Shown piece after piece: positions 8,517 to 17,969 of a DNA stretch of 56,723 bases. The position numbers were made by a program, and so were the translations under genes. Source of the DNA: Bacteroidales bacterium. GTDB lineage: Bacteria; Bacteroidota; Bacteroidia; Bacteroidales; UBA3824. The notes under the pieces were generated by a model that saw nothing but the letters and a program-made list of their open reading frames with translations, did no database searches and was not told the origin of the DNA. Position 1 is the first letter of the stretch, and the number at the start of each line of letters is the position of its first letter. The stretch spans positions 1 through 56,723 of the forward strand of contig JAFXUC010000074.1 in the NCBI GenBank assembly GCA_017535325.1, given 5' to 3'.

Positions 8517-9761
8517 ATGTTATATTATTTGTTTGAATATTTGCAGCAGTTTAATTTTCCGGGGGCGAGATTGTTTTCGTATATTTCGTTCCGTTCGGCG
8601 ACGGCTGTCATTATATCGCTCGTTTTCACGATGATAGCGGGCAGAAGGCTTATTACATATTTGCGCAGGAAACAGGTCGGCGAAACCGTCCGCAGCCTTT
8701 ACCTTGAAGGTCAGAACCAAAAGGCAGGCACTCCGACGATGGGCGGAATTATCATTATCGGCGCGATTTTGATTCCCGTTCTGCTGCTTTGCAAACTGAC
8801 GAATATTTACGTTATATTGCTGATTTTTACGACGGTATGGCTCGGCGCAATCGGCTTTATGGATGACTATATCAAAATTTTCCGCAAAAACAAAGACGGC
8901 TTGAAAAGTACGTACAAACTTGTCGGACAGATTTTCTTAGGCATCGTTATCGGTACGGCGATTTATCTGAGTCCCGACATCGTTATCAGGGAAAATGTTA
9001 ACCTCGGTGCTGAAAAAGTTACAGAACTCTTGGACGATTCAATTGACAGCCAGACGGTTTCACAGTCAAGCGATGTCAAGTCCCTCAAAACCACAGTTCC
9101 GTTTTTGAAAAACAACGAGTTTGACTATTCAAAAATCGTATGGTTTCTTGACAAGGAAAAATACGGCTGGGTTGCGGGAATTATTTTTATTCTGATAGTT
9201 ACGTTTATTATTACGGCGGTCTCAAACGGCGCGAACATCACGGACGGCATCGACGGTCTTGCGTCGAGTACTTCGGCGGTCTCGGCGGCGACACTTTTGG
9301 TTTTTGCCTACGTTTCTGGCAACGTCATTTTTTCGCAATACCTTAATATAATGTACATTCCGGGTATCGGCGAACTTGTGGTTTTTACTTCGGCGTTTAT
9401 CGGTGCGACGGTCGGTTTTTTGTGGTTCAACGCTTATCCGGCGCAGATTTTTATGGGCGACACCGGCAGTCTTACAATCGGCGGAATAATTGCCGTTATC
9501 GCGGTTTTGGTAAGAAAAGAACTTTTGATACCCGTTTTCTGCGGAATCTTTCTCGTTGAAAACGTGAGCGTTATGCTTCAAGTGTGGTATTTTAAGAAGA
9601 CGTTGAAAAAATACGGTCAGGGTTTGCATTTGTTTTTGATGGCACCTCTTCACCACCATTTTCAAAAGAAGGGAATGCACGAATCAAAAATAGTTGCAAG
9701 GTTTTTAATAATTGCAATCGTTTTGGCGGTTGTTTCAGTATTAACTTTAAAGATAAGATAA
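8517..9761 (+). CDS. mraY: Phospho-N-acetylmuramoyl-pentapeptide transferase MraY
   Basis: 414 aa polytopic membrane enzyme that makes lipid I from UDP-MurNAc-pentapeptide and undecaprenyl phosphate. Catalytic aspartates are seen at D116-D117 (GFMDDYIKI) and D243/D246 ([11 protein letters not shown]), and the HHH motif at 379-381. About ten hydrophobic segments are present. A polar insertion at about 155-210 makes it longer than the roughly 360 aa E. coli enzyme, as in other Bacteroidota. Its stop overlaps the murD start (TAATG), suggesting translational coupling. Confidence 0.96.
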   Translation: MLYYLFEYLQQFNFPGARLFSYISFRSATAVIISLVFTMIAGRRLITYLRRKQVGETVRSLYLEGQNQKAGTPTMGGIIIIGAILIPVLLLCKLTNIYVILLIFTTVWLGAIGFMDDYIKIFRKNKDGLKSTYKLVGQIFLGIVIGTAIYLSPDIVIRENVNLGAEKVTELLDDSIDSQTVSQSSDVKSLKTTVPFLKNNEFDYSKIVWFLDKEKYGWVAGIIFILIVTFIITAVSNGANITDGIDGLASSTSAVSAATLLVFAYVSGNVIFSQYLNIMYIPGIGELVVFTSAFIGATVGFLWFNAYPAQIFMGDTGSLTIGGIIAVIAVLVRKELLIPVFCGIFLVENVSVMLQVWYFKKTLKKYGQGLHLFLMAPLHHHFQKKGMHESKIVARFLIIAIVLAVVSVLTLKIR

Positions 9762-11047
9762 TGAGCAGGTTAACAGTTTTGGGCGCGGGCGAAAGCGGTG
9801 TCGGCGCGGCAGTTTTGGCAAAGAAAAAGAATTTCGAGGTTTTTGTCTCTGACTTTTCTTCGATAAAAGAGGAGTATAAAAACGTCTTGAAACAAAACGA
9901 TATAGAATTTGAAGAAGGCGGTCATACCTTTGACAAAATTCTTAACAGTCAGGAGGTTATAAAATCGCCGGGCATTAAGGAGACCGCTCCCGTGATTCAG
10001 GCTTTGAGACAAAAGAAAATCCCCGTGATTTCAGAAATTGAGTTTGCGGGAAGATATTTGCCAAAAACCGCCAAAACAATCTGCGTTACGGGCAGCAACG
10101 GCAAAACTACGACTACCGAACTGATTAACAAGATTTTGCAGGGCTTGGGCGAAAATGTTGCGATGTGCGGAAACGTCGGAAAAAGTTTCGCTTCGGTAAT
10201 CGCGGAAAACAAGGCTTACGATTATTACGTCTTGGAATTGTCAAGTTTTCAGTTGGACGACATGTATGATTTCAGGGCTGACGTTGCGGTTTTGCTCAAC
10301 ATTACGCCTGACCATCTCGACCGTTACGGCTACAAAATGGAAAACTACGCCGCTTCAAAATTCCGCATAATTCAGAATCAGAAGGCGGGCGATGGTTTTA
10401 TATATTTCTCTGACGATGAGATAATTGCAAAAGAAATTAAGAACCGCAAGTTCGCACAGAAACTTTATCCGTTTACTGTCGGAGAACGCTTTTTTGACAT
10501 GCAAAACTTCAAACTCAAAGGCGTTCATAACTATTGCAATGTTGCAGCCGCATTGCTTGCAATAAAACATCTCGGTTTGGATTATGACAAGGCGTTGAAA
10601 ATTGCTGAAAATTTTTCGCCGATAGAGCACCGCATAGAGCCGTGCGGCAAAATTAACGGCGTGGAATACATCAACGACTCCAAAGGCACAAACGTTGACG
10701 CGGTAAAAAAAGCCCTCAATTCCGTAACGACAACGACAATCCTTATTCTCGGCGGCGTTGACAAGGGCAACGATTACGGTTACATTATGCCTGAGGTAAA
10801 AAAACAGGTACGCGAAATCGTTGCGATGGGCGTTGACAATGCTCCTATTCACAAGGCGTTTGACGGAATTGTTCCCGTCAGCGACGTCAGAAGCATGAAA
10901 GAGTGCATCGAAAAATGCGTTGAAATCGCAAAGCCGGGCGAGACGGTGCTGTTGTCGCCGGCGTGCGCAAGTTTTGATTTGTTCACCTGCTACGAGGACA
11001 GAGGCGAGCAGTTCAGGGAAGAAGTGAAAAAAAGAATGAAAAATTAG
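9761..11047 (+). CDS. murD: UDP-MurNAc-L-alanine--D-glutamate ligase MurD
   Basis: 428 aa cytoplasmic Mur ligase that adds D-Glu to UDP-MurNAc-L-Ala. An N-terminal nucleotide-binding fold (LTVLGAGESGVGAAVLAKKK) is followed by the ATP loop TGSNGKTTTTE at 110-120 and a C-terminal domain with NDSKGTN and LILGGVDKG. It starts inside the mraY stop codon, and ftsW follows after 3 bases. Confidence 0.95.
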   Translation: MSRLTVLGAGESGVGAAVLAKKKNFEVFVSDFSSIKEEYKNVLKQNDIEFEEGGHTFDKILNSQEVIKSPGIKETAPVIQALRQKKIPVISEIEFAGRYLPKTAKTICVTGSNGKTTTTELINKILQGLGENVAMCGNVGKSFASVIAENKAYDYYVLELSSFQLDDMYDFRADVAVLLNITPDHLDRYGYKMENYAASKFRIIQNQKAGDGFIYFSDDEIIAKEIKNRKFAQKLYPFTVGERFFDMQNFKLKGVHNYCNVAAALLAIKHLGLDYDKALKIAENFSPIEHRIEPCGKINGVEYINDSKGTNVDAVKKALNSVTTTTILILGGVDKGNDYGYIMPEVKKQVREIVAMGVDNAPIHKAFDGIVPVSDVRSMKECIEKCVEIAKPGETVLLSPACASFDLFTCYEDRGEQFREEVKKRMKN

Positions 11048-11050
11048 AAA

Positions 11051-12244
11051 ATGACAAAGTTGTTGGAACTTTTAAAGGGCGACCGTGTGATATGGACTAT
11101 GGTCATATTGTTGTCGGGCATAGGCATCGTGGAGGTGTACAGCGCGACATCAATGCTGGCGTACAAATATCAGGACGGTCATACCACGTATTATTTTTTG
11201 CGGCATCTGATGTTTGTCATCATAGGTCTGGTACTGATGTTTTGCGCGAGCAGGATTAGTTACAAATACTATTTTAAGATTGCGACTCCCGCTCTGTGCA
11301 TGGTTGTGCTGTTACTGATTCTGACTTATATGACGGGACAGGCCACGAATGACGCCCGTCGCTGGATTTCGATTTTCGGTATCAGGTTTCAGACTTCAGA
11401 CCCCGCAAAACTTATCCTGATGATATATCTGGCGAAGGTAATATCTTCGTCGCAAAACCCCGGCGTCAAGATGTTTGACGTTTTCAAAAAGTGCATGATT
11501 GCGATACTTGCGGTCTGCGGACTTGTTTTGCCGGCAAACTTTTCCACCGCTTTTCTTATAGGCGTTGCCTCGATGACGGTTTTGTTTATCGGCAGGATTA
11601 ATTACAAATGGCTGTTGGCCACTCTCGGCGTGGCTGTTTTGCTGTTCGGGCTTTTTGTCGGGATAATGGTTGCGACGGGTACACATTCGAGGGTCGGGAC
11701 TTGGTCCAAGCGAATTGAGACTTTTTTCAATCCGGACGCAAATTCAGGCAGCGATTTTCAGGCTCAGCAGTCAAAAATCGCAATCGCCTTGGGTGATGTT
11801 TTCGGAAAAGGTCCCGGCAACAGCACACAGCGCAACATTCTTCCGCACCCGTATTCCGATTTTATTTACGCGATAATCGTGGAAGAAGGCGGACTTTTCG
11901 GCGGGACGGTTGTGATTGTGTTTTATTTGGTGTTTTTTTACCGGTGCATACTGATAATAAAAAATTCCGAACGGGCTTTTCCGGCGTTTATTGTCTTGGG
12001 ACTGAGCCTTAACATTATGCTGCAAGCGGTCGCGAATATGCTTGTGGCGGTCAACATAACGCCTGTAACGGGGCAGCCGCTGCCGTTTGTGAGTATGGGC
12101 GGTACGGCGTCGATTCTTACTTTGTTTTCTGTCGGCATTATTCTCAACATTTCCCGTTATACGGGCAAAAAGGAGGCTGTCGAAGAAATTGAGGAAGAGT
12201 CTGAAATTGAGGAAGTTACTGATTATCCGTTTATTGCGGGCTAA
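11051..12244 (+). CDS. ftsW: SEDS peptidoglycan glycosyltransferase FtsW
   Basis: 397 aa with about ten membrane segments, SEDS family. FtsW polymerises septal glycan strands from lipid II together with FtsI. Family blocks visible are VYSATSMLAY near the N-terminus, ARRWI (about residue 98-102), the periplasmic loop around GDVFGKGPGNSTQR, and PVTGQPLPFVSMGGTA near the end. The C-terminal tail is acidic (EEIEEESEIEEVTD). Position between murD and murG distinguishes it from RodA. Confidence 0.94.
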   Translation: MTKLLELLKGDRVIWTMVILLSGIGIVEVYSATSMLAYKYQDGHTTYYFLRHLMFVIIGLVLMFCASRISYKYYFKIATPALCMVVLLLILTYMTGQATNDARRWISIFGIRFQTSDPAKLILMIYLAKVISSSQNPGVKMFDVFKKCMIAILAVCGLVLPANFSTAFLIGVASMTVLFIGRINYKWLLATLGVAVLLFGLFVGIMVATGTHSRVGTWSKRIETFFNPDANSGSDFQAQQSKIAIALGDVFGKGPGNSTQRNILPHPYSDFIYAIIVEEGGLFGGTVVIVFYLVFFYRCILIIKNSERAFPAFIVLGLSLNIMLQAVANMLVAVNITPVTGQPLPFVSMGGTASILTLFSVGIILNISRYTGKKEAVEEIEEESEIEEVTDYPFIAG

Positions 12245-12267
12245 AAATGAATGGAGGGATATAAAAA

Positions 12268-13362
12268 ATGAAAGTTTTAATAAGCGGAGGCGGTACGGGA
12301 GGCCATGTTTTTCCCGCAATCGCAATAGCGCAGGCTTTGAAGCGCATTGACCAGAGTATCGAAATATTGTTTGTAGGCGCACTCGGCAAAATCGAGATGG
12401 AAAAAGTTCCGGCGGCGGGCTTCAAAATTATCGGTCTGCCTTCGGCGGGTTTTCAGAGAAAACAACTTTGGAAAAACATCACCCTGCCTTTCAAACTCAT
12501 AAAATGTATGTCGATGGCTAAGAAAATTATAAAAGATTTTCAGCCTGACATTGCCGTGGGTGTCGGCGGTTATGCCTCCGGACCTGCACTTAAAGCCGCT
12601 TCAAAGGCGGGAGTTATGACCGTTTTGCAGGAGCAGAACTCGCACGCGGGCGTAACGAACAAACTTTTGGCGAAAAACGCGGTCAAGATTTTTACAGCTT
12701 ATCAAAATATGGAAAAATATTTTGACAAGGACAAAATCGTTTTGACGGGAAATCCCGTGCGTGAGGATATTGTCAACAATACCGCAACAAGGGACGAGGC
12801 TTTGGACTTTTTTAATTTGAAAAAAGACAAACTGACGGTACTTTCCATCGGCGGCAGTCTTGGCGCGGGAACGATTAACAAAAGCATTTTAGGCTCTGTT
12901 GAAAAGTTTCAAAACGCAGATATTCAGGTGCTTTGGCAGACGGGAAAATATTATTACGACGATATTGAAAAACAGTTGAAAGAAAAACACTGTCCCGATA
13001 TTCACGCGATGGCGTTTATTAAGCGCATGGATCTTGCTTACAAAGCCGCTGACGTGGTTGTTTCGCGTTCGGGAGCCTTGTCGGTCTCGGAACTTTGCAT
13101 TGCGGGAGTTCCGGTTGTGTTTGTTCCCTCGCCTAATGTCGCCGAAGACCATCAGACAAAAAACGCGCAAGCACTTGTAAATCAGGACGCGGCAATGATG
13201 TTGAGAGACGATGAGGCAGAAGAAAAGTTATTTGGACTTGTCTTAGAGTTGTGTAAAGACAACAAAAAGCAAACTTTACTTAAAAATAACATTAAAAATT
13301 TGGCTATTTCAAATTCTTCTGATATAATTGCACAGGAAATTATAAAATTAGCAAAAAAATAA
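12268..13362 (+). CDS. murG: Lipid II synthase MurG (GlcNAc transferase)
   Basis: 364 aa peripheral membrane GT28 glycosyltransferase that transfers GlcNAc to lipid I. The N-terminal glycine loop SGGGTGGHVFPAIAIAQAL is diagnostic. The GVGGYASGPAL block and the C-terminal donor-site region (SRSGALSVSELCIAGVPVVFVPSP) are intact. The ATG at 12268 is preceded by a GGAGGGAT-like ribosome site. In many bacteria murC follows directly; here a lipoprotein gene lies between. Confidence 0.96.
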   Translation: MKVLISGGGTGGHVFPAIAIAQALKRIDQSIEILFVGALGKIEMEKVPAAGFKIIGLPSAGFQRKQLWKNITLPFKLIKCMSMAKKIIKDFQPDIAVGVGGYASGPALKAASKAGVMTVLQEQNSHAGVTNKLLAKNAVKIFTAYQNMEKYFDKDKIVLTGNPVREDIVNNTATRDEALDFFNLKKDKLTVLSIGGSLGAGTINKSILGSVEKFQNADIQVLWQTGKYYYDDIEKQLKEKHCPDIHAMAFIKRMDLAYKAADVVVSRSGALSVSELCIAGVPVVFVPSPNVAEDHQTKNAQALVNQDAAMMLRDDEAEEKLFGLVLELCKDNKKQTLLKNNIKNLAISNSSDIIAQEIIKLAKK

Positions 13363-13373
13363 ATAAGCATTGT

Positions 13374-13404
13374 TTTGTTATAAGAAAAAAAATATTTAAT
13401 TTTA
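13374..13404 (+). promoter_or_regulatory. Candidate internal promoter in the dcw cluster
   Basis: TTTG at 13374-13377, 19 bases, then TAATTTTA at 13397-13404, one base off the -7 consensus. It would drive the lipoprotein and possibly murC-ftsQAZ. The gap after murG (64 bases) is wider than most in the cluster. Confidence 0.5.
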
Positions 13405-13426
13405 CGCGGAAAATTTTTGTTAAAAT

Positions 13427-14323
13427 ATGAAACGCAAAAAATTGTTAATATATGTTTTGGCTGTCTTTGCGGCGGCTTTTACGGTTCAGGGCTGCGGCAC
13501 TAACCTCAGCGAGACAATCACTGTTACAAAAACCAAATTGGAAAACTCACTCGCTTCAAAGACGGAACAGGTTATCGATGAGATGGTTGACGTGTACACT
13601 CAAATGGACGATTTGTCTTTTCAAAGTGAATACGACAACGCTCTTGCCGGCGTTTTGGCGGATATGCACGGAGAATTTCAGAGCGAACTGACCGACACGG
13701 CGGTAAGAAAAAAGATTTATCTGCTTACCCTTTACAAGCAGGCTGTCCAGGAGTACGCGCTTTTGGCGGACGACGGTTTTACGGGAAAGCAGACGGCGTT
13801 TTCCAAATGCTGTACGATGATTCAGAGGGAGTTTGCCGCTGAGGGCGACACTGTTGCGGCAGGTTATGCAAAGAGCATAAACTCTTATCTCAAAACTCCG
13901 CGTTACGACCAGAACGATGTCGCAAAAATCCTTTTGAAGGCATTGCAAAGTGTTTGGGAAGAAGACGTGAAAAATTTTAACGAAAAATTAAGCAGCGATT
14001 TTTCTGCTTATCAGTCTCTTTTGGCTCAAATGCCTGGTGAATCGTTTTCGGAAGAAAAACTTACGAAATACGTTTACCAGCCTTACGCCGGAAAAAAGAA
14101 CCTCGTTGAAGCATACAAACTCAATCTTATAAAAGAAAGAAGACAGGCACTGAGAAAACTCGTTCAAAAACAAGATGATATTTCGGCGTCGGTTTATTGT
14201 ATCAACTGCGCTTTGACGGAGTTCCTGAAAAAGGACTGCGACAAAACCACGGTTCAAAATTATCTTAACAGAATCGATATTCTGCTCAAAGATAAGGAAA
14301 CGATTGATGAAAATGAAAATTAA
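13427..14323 (+). CDS. Lipoprotein of unknown function inside the dcw cluster
   Basis: 298 aa. Not recognised. The N-terminus is a lipoprotein signal (MKRKKLLIYVLAVFAAAFTVQGCG, lipobox VQGC with Cys23), so the product should be lipid-anchored in the envelope. The rest looks all-helical, with many Lys/Glu and Leu/Ala heptad-like stretches, and has few cysteines. Codon use and base content look like the neighbours. It lies on the same strand between murG and murC with a possible promoter of its own. The site suggests a link to cell-wall synthesis or division, but nothing in the sequence shows a mechanism; it may simply be an insertion. Confidence 0.8.
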   Translation: MKRKKLLIYVLAVFAAAFTVQGCGTNLSETITVTKTKLENSLASKTEQVIDEMVDVYTQMDDLSFQSEYDNALAGVLADMHGEFQSELTDTAVRKKIYLLTLYKQAVQEYALLADDGFTGKQTAFSKCCTMIQREFAAEGDTVAAGYAKSINSYLKTPRYDQNDVAKILLKALQSVWEEDVKNFNEKLSSDFSAYQSLLAQMPGESFSEEKLTKYVYQPYAGKKNLVEAYKLNLIKERRQALRKLVQKQDDISASVYCINCALTEFLKKDCDKTTVQNYLNRIDILLKDKETIDENEN

Positions 14324-14353
14324 AAGACAATTTGATATTTTTCTTTTACGGAA

Positions 14354-15784
14354 ATGAATCATTTTGACAAAATTAATTATATATACTTTTTAGGTATAGG
14401 CGGAATCGGAATGAGTGCTTTGGCGCGTTATTTCAATCTCCTCGGCAAAAAGGTTTACGGTTATGACCTTACACCTTCGGCTCTGACGCAAAGTCTTGAA
14501 AGCGAGGGCATAGAGATTGTTTATAACGATGACATTTCGCTTATCCCGATGAATTGTATGGCGCAGAAGGAGAAAACGATGGTGGTTTTCACGCCCGCCG
14601 TACCTCAGGACAACAAAATTTTCGGATATTTTGCCGGCAACCGCTATTTTATGATTAAAAGGGCGAGGGTTTTGGGCATGATTTCCGACAAGTATAATTT
14701 GATTGCCGTTTCCGGAACGCACGGCAAAACTACGACTTCGAGCGTTATCGCCAATATATTAAGGTGTCATAGCGAAGACAGTTTTGCGTTTTTGGGCGGT
14801 ATCTCAAAAAATCTTGACAGCAATCTTATGATGCCAAAAAACAAAGAGGCTTTTGAAAACCCGGAAACTCTGCTTGTTGCGGAGGCTGACGAGTTTGACC
14901 GTTCGTTTTTGTGGCTCACGCCGAGGGTTTCGGTAATCACTTACGTTGACGCCGACCACTTGGATATTTACAAGGACAGAGCTGATTTGATTGCGACTTT
15001 CAACAGTTTCGCCCAAAAAGGCAAGAAGGACGGAGCAGTGATTGTCAACAAAAAAATTGAAGAACTTATTGATACCAAAGGTATTAAGAAAATAATTTAT
15101 TCGGAAGACGACAAAACTGCGGACTATTATGCTGAAAACCTCAGACTTGAAGACGGTTTCTTTATAATAGACGCCGTTACTCCAAAAGGCGTTATCAAAG
15201 ATATAAAAATCGGTGCACGCGGACGTGTCAACATAGAAAACACGATGGCTTGCATTGCCGCAACGCAATTATCAGGCATAGATGATTCTACTATTAAAAA
15301 AGGCGTGGAAACTTTTATGGGCGTAAAACGCCGCATGGATTTTCATGTCCAGACCTCTGATGCCGTTTATATCGACGATTACGCACATCATCCGAGGGAA
15401 CTTTCGGCGACAATCAGTTCTGTCAGGGAACTTTTCCCCGGAAAGAAAATTACCGGTATTTTTCAGCCTCACCTTTATACAAGAACGAGAGATTTTGCTA
15501 CGGATTTTGCAAAAAGTCTCGACCTCTTAGACGAGGTGGTTTTGATGGACATCTATCCCGCACGCGAAAAACCGATTGTCGGGGTGGACTCAAAACTTAT
15601 TGCCGGCCTTATGAAAAACAAGAACACTTTTTTGATTAATCAAAAGGAAAAGATTATTGAAAAAATAGTGCAGGAAAAACCTCAGGTTCTTTTGACTTTG
15701 GGAGCAGGCAGCATCGACAGACTTATTCACCCGTTAAAACAGGCGTTGAAAAAAGATGAAAGTCTCAAAACGGAAAATATTTAA
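14354..15784 (+). CDS. murC: UDP-MurNAc--L-alanine ligase MurC
   Basis: 476 aa cytoplasmic Mur ligase that attaches L-Ala to UDP-MurNAc. An N-terminal Rossmann loop (FLGIGGIGMSALARYF) is followed by the ATP loop SGTHGKTTTSS (120-130) and EADEFDRSFL. The C-terminal domain carries DDYAHHPREL. Its 3' end overlaps ftsQ by 29 bases, so the two are probably coupled. Confidence 0.96.
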   Translation: MNHFDKINYIYFLGIGGIGMSALARYFNLLGKKVYGYDLTPSALTQSLESEGIEIVYNDDISLIPMNCMAQKEKTMVVFTPAVPQDNKIFGYFAGNRYFMIKRARVLGMISDKYNLIAVSGTHGKTTTSSVIANILRCHSEDSFAFLGGISKNLDSNLMMPKNKEAFENPETLLVAEADEFDRSFLWLTPRVSVITYVDADHLDIYKDRADLIATFNSFAQKGKKDGAVIVNKKIEELIDTKGIKKIIYSEDDKTADYYAENLRLEDGFFIIDAVTPKGVIKDIKIGARGRVNIENTMACIAATQLSGIDDSTIKKGVETFMGVKRRMDFHVQTSDAVYIDDYAHHPRELSATISSVRELFPGKKITGIFQPHLYTRTRDFATDFAKSLDLLDEVVLMDIYPAREKPIVGVDSKLIAGLMKNKNTFLINQKEKIIEKIVQEKPQVLLTLGAGSIDRLIHPLKQALKKDESLKTENI

Positions 15785-16559
15785 GTTGTCGCTTGCGGTT
15801 TTGCTGCTGCTTGTAATGTGCTGGGCTACGGGAAGGTTTCACGATACGAGGTGCGACGAAATCGTTATCAGTATCGACAGTACCGAAGACGTGCATTTTG
15901 TGGAGGAGAATGATGTTTTGCGGCTGATATACAATGTCGTGGACAAAATCGAAGGCTACAAAATGGACAGTATTGACATTTATAAAATTGACGGCGTGTT
16001 GAAAAAACATCCTTTTATAAGGAGTGCCTCGATTTATAAGACAATATCCGGCAAACTTAAAATCGACATTGTCCAGAGAAAGCCTCTGCTGATGGTAATC
16101 AACAATACCGGGCAGTCGTATTATATTGACAATGACGGAATTATATTTGAGACTTCAAAAAAGTCATCGCCGCAGGTGATTGTCGCAAACGGGTTTATAA
16201 AAGACAGGTTCGATTTTTCGGACGGCAAAGTCTACAAGATAGACCTCTCGGATGACAAAACGCCGGGAACGCAGTCAGACCTTTTTAAACTGATAAAACT
16301 GATTGACGGCGACGATTTTTGGAGGGATCAGATAGAACAGATTTATGTCAACTCCCTTTCGGAATACGAACTTGTTCCGATGCTCGGACGGCATATTCTT
16401 TCAATCGGCTCCATTGAGGATTACGACAAAAAAATGTATATTCTCAAAGAGTTTTATTTCAGAGGGTTGAAAAAAGCGGGTTGGAACGCCTACAAGCAGA
16501 TTTCTGTCAAATACAAAAACCAGATAGTCTGCAAGCGTTTTAAGAACCGCAAACAATAA
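15756..16559 (+). CDS. ftsQ: Cell division protein FtsQ
   Basis: 267 aa bitopic membrane protein: short basic N-terminus, one helix at about 9-26 (FKLSLAVLLLLVMCWATG), then a periplasmic region with a POTRA-like stretch (about 45-115; GVLKKHPFIRSASIYKTISG) and the FtsQ beta domain (MVINNTGQSYYIDNDGIIFE). FtsQ links early and late divisome proteins. The ATG at 15756 lies inside the murC end. The murC-ftsQ-ftsA-ftsZ order supports the name. Confidence 0.9.
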   Translation: MKVSKRKIFKLSLAVLLLLVMCWATGRFHDTRCDEIVISIDSTEDVHFVEENDVLRLIYNVVDKIEGYKMDSIDIYKIDGVLKKHPFIRSASIYKTISGKLKIDIVQRKPLLMVINNTGQSYYIDNDGIIFETSKKSSPQVIVANGFIKDRFDFSDGKVYKIDLSDDKTPGTQSDLFKLIKLIDGDDFWRDQIEQIYVNSLSEYELVPMLGRHILSIGSIEDYDKKMYILKEFYFRGLKKAGWNAYKQISVKYKNQIVCKRFKNRKQ

Positions 16560-16596
16560 AAAAATATGAAATATTCGGACTAAACAGATATAGGCT

Positions 16597-17919
16597 ATGG
16601 CTACTAAAAATCAAATAATCGCCGCAATAGACATTGGCACGACAAAGGTTGTCGCTGTTGCCGGCGTGAAAGACGAATTCGGGAAAATCAATATTTTGGG
16701 TTCCGGTCAGGCGGAGTCAAGAGGTGTCGTCAGAGGCTCGGTACAAAACGTAAGCGAGGTTTCTGCGGCGATAAATACGGCCGTTACCAAATGTAAAGCC
16801 GCGGCAGGCTGCGATTTCCGCAACGTGTTTGTAGGTATTGCTGGTCAGAACGTAAGGACTGAAATCAACACTCATTCCAAGTTTATTGACAGCGGTATTA
16901 TCAAGCAGTCGGACATCGATCAACTGACAAGAGAGGTGTATACCATCAGCAAAGATGCCGGCGAAGAGATTATTCATGTAATTCCGCAGGGCTATATTGT
17001 TGACGGCAGTAGCATTGTCGGTAGCGCAGCAGGCTGTCCGGGCAGAAAACTTGAAGGAAAGTTTTTTGTGGCAGTGGGCAAGGCCAACTCCATAACGGCG
17101 ATACGTCAGGCTGTGAACATGGCGGGACTTAATATCGTGAAAATCATTCTCGAACCTATCGCTTCGAGCGAGGCTGTCCTTACCGAGGACGAAAAAGAAG
17201 CCGGTGTACTTGTTGCCGATATTGGCGGTGGCACTACCGATATAGCCGTTTATCAGAAAAAGGTCTTGAAGACCACCTCATACGTTCCTTTTGGCGGTAA
17301 TGCTGTTACCAACGATATTAAAAATGCTTGTCATATTATTGAACGTCAGGCTGAAACATTGAAAATAAAATACGGTTCGGCTCTCAATCTGTCCGAATAC
17401 AGTAAGAAAATAGCCGTAGTAAACGCTTTCGGAAGCGCAAAGGAGATTTCGTTTGCCGACCTTGCCAACATAATAAACGCCCGTCTTGACGAAATTCTCG
17501 GCGGCATAGCCTGCCTTATCGAAAAAGACGGTCTCAGAGACTCTCTTACGGCGGGAATCGTAATCACCGGCGGCGGCGCAAAACTCAACAATATTATCCG
17601 TCTGATAAAATTCAGGCTCGGTATGGATGTGCGTTTAGGACAGGTAAGAAACGTGGAAGTTAATTCGTGCGGACTCAACGATTCAGAATATACCGCTTCT
17701 GTCGGTCTCCTTATTAAGGGATTTGAATATTTGGAGACCTATTTGGCGGGTCAGAGCCGTGCGGCTCAGGAGACTCAGAAAAACGGCGCGGAGGTCAAGG
17801 AGGAGCAGACAAAACCTGCTGCCGGAGGTGCTTCCAAGGAGAAGAAAAAAGGCGGTTGGTTCTCCCGTCTCAAAAAGTTCGCTTCTGAATTTCTCGAAGA
17901 CCCGGAAGAAAACGCATAA
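16597..17919 (+). CDS. ftsA: Cell division protein FtsA
   Basis: 440 aa actin-fold ATPase that tethers FtsZ filaments to the membrane. Phosphate-1 motif AAIDIGTTKVVAV is at about 9-20; the SHS2/1C subdomain follows (GRKLEGKFFVAV); phosphate-2 motif VADIGGGTTDIAVY is at about 206-218; the adenosine motif is IVITGGGAKLNN. The C-terminus has an extended Lys/Glu-rich linker and an amphipathic end (GGWFSRLKKFASEFLE), the membrane-targeting helix. Confidence 0.96.
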   Translation: MATKNQIIAAIDIGTTKVVAVAGVKDEFGKINILGSGQAESRGVVRGSVQNVSEVSAAINTAVTKCKAAAGCDFRNVFVGIAGQNVRTEINTHSKFIDSGIIKQSDIDQLTREVYTISKDAGEEIIHVIPQGYIVDGSSIVGSAAGCPGRKLEGKFFVAVGKANSITAIRQAVNMAGLNIVKIILEPIASSEAVLTEDEKEAGVLVADIGGGTTDIAVYQKKVLKTTSYVPFGGNAVTNDIKNACHIIERQAETLKIKYGSALNLSEYSKKIAVVNAFGSAKEISFADLANIINARLDEILGGIACLIEKDGLRDSLTAGIVITGGGAKLNNIIRLIKFRLGMDVRLGQVRNVEVNSCGLNDSEYTASVGLLIKGFEYLETYLAGQSRAAQETQKNGAEVKEEQTKPAAGGASKEKKKGGWFSRLKKFASEFLEDPEENA

Positions 17920-17969
17920 TTTTTTTGTTAACAATTTTAAGAAACTAACCAATCCCTAAATTTTTTATT

